Positions 57,653 to 64,000 of a stretch of DNA of 64,000 bases are shown in pieces. The first letter of the stretch is position 1, and every line of letters starts with the position of its first letter. Origin of the DNA: Pseudomonas umsongensis (GTDB lineage: Bacteria; Pseudomonadota; Gammaproteobacteria; Pseudomonadales; Pseudomonadaceae); contig NZ_NIWU01000006.1 of the NCBI RefSeq assembly GCF_002236105.1, forward strand, positions 1 to 64,000. Direction: 5' to 3'. The translations under genes and the position numbers were made by a program. The notes below the pieces were generated by a model that searched no databases, was not told where the DNA came from, and saw only the letters and a list, made by a program, of their open reading frames with translations.

Positions 57653-60217
57653 TCAGACGAAGACGATTTCGTCGTTCTCCACCACGCCATGGGCCGTGTC
57701 TCCCGGCATGAATCGACCGGAAAGGATCAACTGCGCCAGCGGGTTCTCGATCCAGCGCTGGATCGCTCGCTTGAGCGGCCGTGCGCCGTATACCGGGTCG
57801 TAACCCACCGCGATCAGCTTGTCCATGGCTTCTGGGCTCAGCTCCAGCTTCAGCTCCCGCTCGGTCAGGCGACTGCGCAGGCGACCCAGCTGGATCTCGG
57901 TAATGCCAGCGATCTGATCCCGCGCCAAAGGCTCGAAGATCACCACTTCGTCGACCCGGTTGATGAACTCCGGCCGGAAGTGGGTGGAAATCGCGTCCAT
58001 CACCGCCGCACGCTGGGCCTCGCGATCACCCACCAGCTCCTGGATCTGCACCGACCCCAGGTTGGAGGTCATGACGATCACGGTGTTCTTGAAGTCCACC
58101 GTACGGCCATGGCTGTCGGTCAGGCGACCATCTTCCAGCACCTGGAGCAAGATGTTGAACACGTCCGGGTGCGCCTTCTCGACTTCATCCATGAGGATCA
58201 CCGAGTAAGGCTTGCGGCGCACCGCCTCGGTCAGGTAACCGCCCTCTTCATAACCGACGTAGCCCGGTGGCGCACCGATCAGGCGAGCCACGGAATGTTT
58301 CTCCATGAACTCGGACATGTCGATCCGCACCATCGCCTCTTCGGTATCAAAGAGGAATTCGGCCAGCGCCTTGCACAGCTCGGTTTTACCGACACCGGTC
58401 GGGCCGAGGAACATGAAAGAGCCGCTCGGGCGATTAGGGTCGGACAACCCGGCACGGGAACGCCGAACCGCGTTGGAAACCGCCACCACCGCTTCATCCT
58501 GGCCGATCACACGTTGGTGCAACAGGCTTTCCATCTTCATCAGTTTTTCGCGCTCGCCCTCGAGCATTTTCGACACGGGAATGCCGGTCCATTTCGACAC
58601 GACTTCAGCAATTTCCTCTTCGGTCACCTTGCTGCGCAGCAGCTGGTTCTCGGGTTTGCCATGCTGGTCGACCATTTGCAGGCTGCGTTCCAGGTCCGGG
58701 ATCACCCCATACTGCAATTCGGCCATGCGGTTCAGGTCGCCTTTGCGGCGGGCTGCTTCCAGCTCCTGACGTGACTGTTCGATCTTCTGCTGGATCTGCG
58801 CCGAACCCTGCACCTCAGCTTTTTCCGAGTTCCAGATTTCTTCGAGATCCGAGTACTCACGCTCGTGACGGGCAATTTCTTCCTGGAGTTTTTCCAGGCG
58901 TTTTTTCGCCGCATCGTCGCTTTCTTTCTTCAGCGCCTGGGATTCCACCTTCAGCTGAATCAAACGGCGCTCCAGGCGGTCCAGCACCTCCGGCTTGGAG
59001 TCGATCTCCATGCGGATGCGGCTGGCGGCCTCGTCGATCAGGTCGATGGCCTTGTCCGGCAATTGCCGGTCAGTGATGTAGCGATGGCTGAGCTTGGCCG
59101 CCGCAATGATCGCGCCGTCGGTGATCGCCACCTTGTGGTGGACCTCGTAGCGCTCCTTCAGGCCACGCAGGATGGCGATGGTGTCTTCTTCGCTCGGCTC
59201 GTCCACCAGCACTTTCTGGAAGCGTCGCTCCAGGGCGGCGTCCTTCTCGATGTATTGGCGGTACTCGTTGAGCGTGGTCGCACCGACGCAGTGCAACTCA
59301 CCGCGTGCCAGGGCCGGCTTGAGCATATTGCCTGCATCCATCGAGCCCTCGCCTTTACCGGCACCGACCATGGTGTGCAGCTCGTCGATGAACAGAATGA
59401 TCTGCCCTTCCTGCTTCGACAGCTCGTTGAGCAACGCCTTCAGGCGCTCTTCGAACTCGCCACGGTATTTGGCACCGGCGATCAGCGCCCCCATGTCCAG
59501 GGACAGCAGGCGCTTGCCCCTGAGGCCATCAGGCACCTCACCGTTGATGATGCGCTGGGCCAGGCCTTCGGCGATGGCGGTTTTACCGACGCCTGGCTCA
59601 CCGATCAGCACCGGGTTGTTCTTGGTGCGACGTTGCAGGACCTGGATCGTGCGGCGAATTTCATCGTCACGGCCGATCACCGGATCAAGCTTGCCCTCCT
59701 CGGCACGCTTGGTCAGGTCGACGGTGTACTTGTCCAGTGCCTGACGCGCTTCCTCGTGGTTGGGGTCATTGACCGCCTCGCCACCACGCAGGTTGTTGAT
59801 CGCATTTTCCAGGGCTTTCTTGCTCACGCCCTGGCCGAGCAAAAGCTTGCCGAGCTTGCTGTTCTCGTCCATGGCGGCGAGCAGCACCAGCTCACTGGAA
59901 ATGAACTGGTCGCCCTTCTGCTGGGCCAGGCGATCGGCTTGATTGAGCAGGCGCGCCAGATCCTGCGACATGTTCACGTCGCCGGTGGGATTCTGGATTT
60001 TCGGCAGCTGGTCGAGCTCTTTGGTCAGCTCTTTACGCAAGCTGTTGACATCGAAGCCCACCTGCATCAGCAGGGGCTTGATCGAGCCACCCTGTTGTTC
60101 GAGCAGGGCTTGCATCAAATGCGCCGGTTCAATGGCCGGATGATCGAGACCGACAGCCAGGGATTGGGCGTCGGACAAGGCTAACTGCAATTTGCTGGTT
60201 AAACGGTCTATACGCAT
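57653..60217 (-). CDS. clpB: ATP-dependent disaggregase ClpB
   Basis: An 854-residue hexameric AAA+ chaperone that rescues aggregated proteins with DnaK. The Clp N-domain (1-145) is followed by NBD1 with Walker A GEPGVGKT at 206-213. The ClpB-specific coiled-coil middle domain spans about 400-525 (rich in KLEKLQEEIARHE-type heptads). NBD2 has Walker A GPTGVGKT near 604-611. Length and motifs are normal. A sigma-32 promoter lies 72-100 bp upstream. It follows pgeF and rluD on the same strand but has its own heat-shock promoter. Confidence 0.97.
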   Translation of the reverse strand: MRIDRLTSKLQLALSDAQSLAVGLDHPAIEPAHLMQALLEQQGGSIKPLLMQVGFDVNSLRKELTKELDQLPKIQNPTGDVNMSQDLARLLNQADRLAQQKGDQFISSELVLLAAMDENSKLGKLLLGQGVSKKALENAINNLRGGEAVNDPNHEEARQALDKYTVDLTKRAEEGKLDPVIGRDDEIRRTIQVLQRRTKNNPVLIGEPGVGKTAIAEGLAQRIINGEVPDGLRGKRLLSLDMGALIAGAKYRGEFEERLKALLNELSKQEGQIILFIDELHTMVGAGKGEGSMDAGNMLKPALARGELHCVGATTLNEYRQYIEKDAALERRFQKVLVDEPSEEDTIAILRGLKERYEVHHKVAITDGAIIAAAKLSHRYITDRQLPDKAIDLIDEAASRIRMEIDSKPEVLDRLERRLIQLKVESQALKKESDDAAKKRLEKLQEEIARHEREYSDLEEIWNSEKAEVQGSAQIQQKIEQSRQELEAARRKGDLNRMAELQYGVIPDLERSLQMVDQHGKPENQLLRSKVTEEEIAEVVSKWTGIPVSKMLEGEREKLMKMESLLHQRVIGQDEAVVAVSNAVRRSRAGLSDPNRPSGSFMFLGPTGVGKTELCKALAEFLFDTEEAMVRIDMSEFMEKHSVARLIGAPPGYVGYEEGGYLTEAVRRKPYSVILMDEVEKAHPDVFNILLQVLEDGRLTDSHGRTVDFKNTVIVMTSNLGSVQIQELVGDREAQRAAVMDAISTHFRPEFINRVDEVVIFEPLARDQIAGITEIQLGRLRSRLTERELKLELSPEAMDKLIAVGYDPVYGARPLKRAIQRWIENPLAQLILSGRFMPGDTAHGVVENDEIVFV

Positions 60218-60288
60218 GGGTCACCTTCCTTTTGAGCAGGTCGGACCTATAAAACATCCTGAATGAAGAAACCTGCCAGATACCACAA

Positions 60289-60317
60289 TAGATGCGGTCG
60301 ATTCTGGGAGTTTCAAG
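60289..60317 (-). promoter_or_regulatory. Sigma-32 (heat-shock) promoter of clpB
   Basis: Minus strand CTTGAAA (60317-60311), a 14-bp spacer, and CGCATCTA (60296-60289). This fits the RpoH consensus CTTGAAA-N12-15-CCCCATnT. It lies upstream of a chaperone gene known to belong to the RpoH regulon. Confidence 0.8.
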
Positions 60318-60357
60318 CGTTGTGATGTTGATGCAGGTCAGAGAAGTCTAGCCTGGT

Positions 60358-60511
60358 GCCCTGCCTCGCAAATACGTTCCTCTTTTGACGAGTGGCTGTT
60401 GCTGTCAGGCAAGGCGCCGCGACGAGTCATAGCCCGCTATGGCGAGGAGCGGCAACGCAGCATGACGGCAACAGACGCCGTCAAAAAGGAACAGTATTTG
60501 TGAGACAGGGC
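60358..60511. repeat. 154-bp imperfect palindrome (MITE-like) forming the end of pgeF
   Basis: Two arms of about 76 bp meet at a CATAGC-CC-GCTATG centre (60428-60441). Their outer ends GCCCTG (60358) and CAGGGC (to 60511) match. Blocks CAAATAC, GTTCCT, TTTGACG and CTGTTGC are conserved between arms. The right arm encodes the last ten residues of pgeF after LIWLQ, plus its stop (60481-60511). The structure is unlike the REP doublets elsewhere in the window. Confidence 0.75.
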
Positions 60512-61229
60512 ACTTGAAGCCAGATCAGGGAGGCAAAGCGGCCGGTGCGCGACGCACGGCGATAAGAAAAGAAGCGCGGATCGGTCACGGTACAGAAACC
60601 GCCGCCGTAAACAGCGGTTACACCACGAGCCGCCAGACGCAAACGCGCCAGCATATAGATGTCGGCCATGAACTTGCCGGGGTTTTGGCTTGGCACAAAT
60701 GCCTGGGCGGCTTCGGGCAATTGCCCGACGAAGGTTTCGCGCACTTCCGGGCCGACTTCAAACGCTTGCGGGCCAATGGCCGGGCCGAGCCAGACCAGGA
60801 CCTCGGCAGGCGCAACAGCCAGACTGTCGAGCGTGGCTTCCAGCACACCGGCCGCCAGCCCGCGCCAACCGGCATGGGCTGCGGCAACGCGGGTACCGGC
60901 ACGGTCGCAAAAAAGCGCAGGCAGGCAGTCGGCAGTCATCGCCGCACAGGCAATGCCCGGCGTTGAAGTCCAACTGGCGTCAGCAGTCATCACCCGGCTC
61001 GGGTCCGCATGGGCCACGACGATGCCGTGAACCTGCTGCAACCAGGCCGGTTGAATGGAGAAGTGATCAGTAAGGCGACGGCGATTTTCGGCGACAGCTT
61101 CGGGGCTGTCGTCGACATGATCGCCAAGATTGAGGCTGTCGAACGGCGCCAGGCTGACGCCGCCCGCACGGGTGGTCACACAGGCTTTGACCCCGGCCGG
61201 CGCGGGCCAGTCAGGAATCAGCCAGTCAC

Positions 61230-61233
<4 letters not shown>
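60481..61233 (-). CDS. pgeF: Peptidoglycan editing factor PgeF (polyphenol oxidase/laccase-domain family)
   Basis: A 250-residue cytoplasmic enzyme of the YfiH family. PgeF removes wrongly incorporated L-serine from UDP-MurNAc peptide precursors in E. coli. The zinc-site residues are visible in QQVHGIVV (near residue 60), TADCLPALFCD (near 100) and AAHAGWRG (near 118). After the family end LIWLQ the protein continues VPCLTNTVPF, encoded by one arm of the 154-bp palindrome. It overlaps rluD by 4 bp. Confidence 0.93.
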
Positions 61234-62192
<959 letters not shown>

Positions 62193-62343
62193 GCTCGGAC
62201 TGGGCGTCGGCACAGCCTTTGGTTTCGGCTGCGCGCTTGTGGTTAAATACGGCGTCTTTTGCCCCGAGGCTATTCAACGGGGCGCTCATCATAACAGGAC
62301 GGCCTCGCCCAAGACAGCGGCCGTCATAGGGACGCAAGCCGCC

Positions 62344-63366
62344 ATGCAAGTGAAACACCTGCTGCTGATCGCCATCCTCGCATTGACCGCTGCTTGCTCT
62401 TCGAAGGAAGTCGTAGACGAAAACCTGAGCGAAGTCGAGTTATACCAACAGGCTCAAGCCGATCTGGACAATAATAGCTACACCAGCGCCACTGCCAAGC
62501 TGAAGGCTCTGGAATCGCGCTATCCGTTCGGCCGCTATGCCGACCAGGCTCAGCTGGAACTGATCTACGCCAACTACAAGAACGCCGAACCGGAAGCCGC
62601 CAAGGCAGCTGCCGAGCGCTTCATTCGCCTGCACCCACAGCATCCGAATGTCGATTACGCCTACTACCTCAAGGGCCTGACTTCTTTTGACCAGGACGTT
62701 GGCCTGCTGTCGCGTTTCCTGCCGCTGGACATGACCAAGCGTGACCCGGGTGCCGCCCGCGACTCCTACAACGAGTTCGCCCAGCTGACCAGCCGCTTCC
62801 CCAACAGCCGTTACGCGCCGGATGCCAAGCAGCGCATGATCTACCTGCGCAACCTGCTGGCAGCCTACGAAATCCACGTGGCCGACTACTATCTGACCCG
62901 CCAGGCCTATGTGGCTGCCGCGAACCGTGGCCGCTACGTGGTGGAAAACTTTCAGGAAACCCCTGCAGTCGGTGACGGCCTGGCAGTGATGACCGAGGCC
63001 TACCAGCGCCTGCACCTGGACGACCTGGCGGCCACCAGCCTCGAAACCCTGAAGCTCAACTACCCGAACCACCCAAGCCTGGTGGACGGTCAGTTCGTGC
63101 CATCGGTTGCCGAAGCCGACAACCGTTCGTGGCTGAGCAAGGCTACCCTGGGCCTGATCGAATCCCGTCCACCGCTGCCACCGGGAGAAACCCGCGCCAA
63201 CCAGGACGTGCAGAAGCAGTTCCAGGACGCCAAGGACGCGATTCCCAACGAGCTCAAGCCTAAAGACAGCAGCGGCGATGTGATCGAGGAAGAGGACCAC
63301 GAGGCAGAGGGCAACAACGAAGACCGCTCGTGGTTCAGCTACATGACCTTCGGCGTGTTCGACTGA
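62344..63366 (+). CDS. bamD: Outer-membrane assembly lipoprotein BamD
   Basis: A 340-residue lipoprotein of the BAM complex, which inserts beta-barrel proteins into the outer membrane. The lipobox LTAAC places the lipidated cysteine at residue 18. Five TPR-type repeats follow (for example LYQQAQADLDNNSYTSA and RFIRLHPQHPNVDYAYYL, in outline). A charged C-terminal extension of about 70 residues, rich in Asp/Glu, is typical for Pseudomonas ComL/BamD. It diverges from rluD, an arrangement conserved in many gammaproteobacteria. A terminator follows. Confidence 0.95.
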   Translation: MQVKHLLLIAILALTAACSSKEVVDENLSEVELYQQAQADLDNNSYTSATAKLKALESRYPFGRYADQAQLELIYANYKNAEPEAAKAAAERFIRLHPQHPNVDYAYYLKGLTSFDQDVGLLSRFLPLDMTKRDPGAARDSYNEFAQLTSRFPNSRYAPDAKQRMIYLRNLLAAYEIHVADYYLTRQAYVAAANRGRYVVENFQETPAVGDGLAVMTEAYQRLHLDDLAATSLETLKLNYPNHPSLVDGQFVPSVAEADNRSWLSKATLGLIESRPPLPPGETRANQDVQKQFQDAKDAIPNELKPKDSSGDVIEEEDHEAEGNNEDRSWFSYMTFGVFD

Positions 63367-63384
63367 TACGACCGACGGTGCAGG

Positions 63385-63412
63385 AAGGGAGACTCTCGAG
63401 TCTCCCTTTTTT
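63385..63412 (+). terminator. Rho-independent terminator after bamD
   Basis: Stem AAGGGAGACT/AGTCTCCCTT around CTCG with a T-run of six, 19 nt after the bamD stop. Confidence 0.92.
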
Positions 63413-63502
63413 ATTGCGCCGTTTTTATCCAGCGCGAATACGCTGTGCGCCTGCCATGTCCTTGGCTAAACTGGCGGTTCATCCGTCATATAGCAGCTCA
63501 CC

Positions 63503-63736
63503 ATGCTTCGTTTATTATTCTGGATCGCCGTGATTGCCGCCGCTGTGTGGTTCTGGCGCAAGTACAAGGGCCAGGCGTCTGCACCCAAGTCCTCCGCCGA
63601 GCTGGAAGCAGCCCCCATGGTCCGCTGCGCCCATTGCGGCGTGCACCTGCCCCGCGATCGTGCACTGCGCCTTCAACAACAGTGGTATTGCAGCCAGGCT
63701 CACCTGGAGCAAGGCCCCGGTCCTAGTGATCGCTGA
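63503..63736 (+). CDS. PP0621 family small membrane-anchored protein with a zinc-type motif
   Basis: A 77-residue protein. One N-terminal membrane helix (residues 1-20) is followed by a soluble tail with CAHCGVHLP and a later YCSQAH. These give C-x2-C-x2-H and C-x3-H, which could bind a metal. The PP0621 family lies directly upstream of pilS in Pseudomonas and has no known function. Its end overlaps the pilS start by 11 bp, suggesting translational coupling. Confidence 0.85.
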   Translation: MLRLLFWIAVIAAAVWFWRKYKGQASAPKSSAELEAAPMVRCAHCGVHLPRDRALRLQQQWYCSQAHLEQGPGPSDR

Positions 63737-64000
63737 GACGTCCAGTCCCGGCGAAAAACAGGCCCAGCGACTGCTGCGTCTCTATCACCTCTACCGTTTA
63801 AGCATCGGCATCACCTTGGTATTGCTGATTTCCAGCAACCTGGACAACCGCTTGCTTACGGCCGCCAATGACGACCTGCTGCGCAGTGGCAGCTGGTTGT
63901 ACCTGGTGCTGAATATCCTGCTGGCAGTCTTCTTCCAGAGCACCCGACGCCCGACGCAACTGCTCAGCCTGGCTCTGGTCGACGTCCTGCTGCTTTGCGG
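63726..64000 (+). CDS. pilS: Type IV pilus sensor histidine kinase PilS, N-terminal part (runs off the right edge)
   Basis: 91 codons of an open frame starting at GTG 63726. It contains LLRLYHLYRLSIGITLVLLISS, then a second and third hydrophobic segment, matching the multi-helix membrane domain at the N-terminus of PilS. The kinase domain lies outside the window. PilS with PilR drives sigma-54 transcription of pilA, whose candidate -24/-12 promoter is at 38312. The conserved order bamD-PP0621-pilS supports the call. The start is inferred from the overlap with the upstream gene and lacks an ATG. Confidence 0.82.
   Translation, partial: MIAETSSPGEKQAQRLLRLYHLYRLSIGITLVLLISSNLDNRLLTAANDDLLRSGSWLYLVLNILLAVFFQSTRRPTQLLSLALVDVLLLC

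Noticed and set aside
58865..60184. A 439-codon plus-strand ORF opposite clpB
   Set aside because: Antisense shadow of clpB, again rich in Leu/Gln/His/Asp, with no recognisable domain.

Overview
The window is a gene-dense chromosomal segment of a Pseudomonas from the fluorescens lineage. This rests on the gene content and order (msrQP-pssA-ilvCHI, mrcB, cbpA-prrF, dksA-gluQ-cbrXAB-crcZ-pcnB-folK-panBC, pgi, acs, pil genes, coaE-yacG, ndh, clpB-pgeF-rluD, bamD-pilS), GC-rich codon use, and two Pseudomonas REP families forming palindromic doublets. Almost all of it is core chromosome. I see no prophage, integrase, transposase or CRISPR array.

Layout. 1-386: leader and three tandem promoters of an rRNA operon that runs off the left edge (minus strand). 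387-6375: msrQ-msrP, pssA, ilvC, ilvH, ilvI, all minus strand. 6767-14171: a DUF4124 protein, yqcC, a TPR lipoprotein, mrcB, a kinase/P-loop fusion, a pentapeptide protein, a TfoX-like protein and cbpA. 14227-14374: the Fur-controlled iron-sparing RNA prrF, as a single copy. 14483-17459: Rieske protein, sfsA, aminotransferase, dksA. 17662-25801: gluQ, the cbrX-cbrA-cbrB carbon/nitrogen control operon, its sigma-54-dependent RNA crcZ, pcnB and folK. 26167-36945: panB-panC, pgi, acs, a DUF2236 protein, an rRNA methyltransferase-like protein and a DUF748 envelope protein. 37179-41484: BON protein, pilA, a deletion relic of pilB, pilC, pilD, coaE, yacG. 42285-47300: a coxMNOP-type heme-copper oxidase with duplicated cytochrome c domains. 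47481-56741: small proteins, a CbiM-like permease, a LysR regulator, a benzoate-type transport cluster (OprD porin, BenE, AAHS permease), DUF1780, MOSC, DUF3094 and ndh. 56937-57351: four tRNA genes. 57653-64000: clpB, pgeF, rluD, bamD, a small zinc-motif protein and the start of pilS.

How the parts connect. CbrA/CbrB would activate crcZ from a -24/-12 promoter. CrcZ carries several A-rich AAnAAnAA motifs of the kind that titrate Hfq/Crc. The same motif type lies over the ribosome-binding regions of three transport or catabolic genes here (the AAHS permease, the OprD porin and acs), so the window holds both the anti-repressor RNA and likely repressed targets.

Most unusual observations. (1) pilB is reduced to about 30 codons, with an in-frame internal deletion, while pilA, pilC and pilD stay intact. 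(2) A 154-bp imperfect palindrome provides the last codons and stop of pgeF. (3) The alternative oxidase has a diheme, CuA-containing subunit II and two subunit III genes. (4) prrF is present as a single copy. No entirely new system was found. No searches could be run, so family assignments rest on motif recognition.
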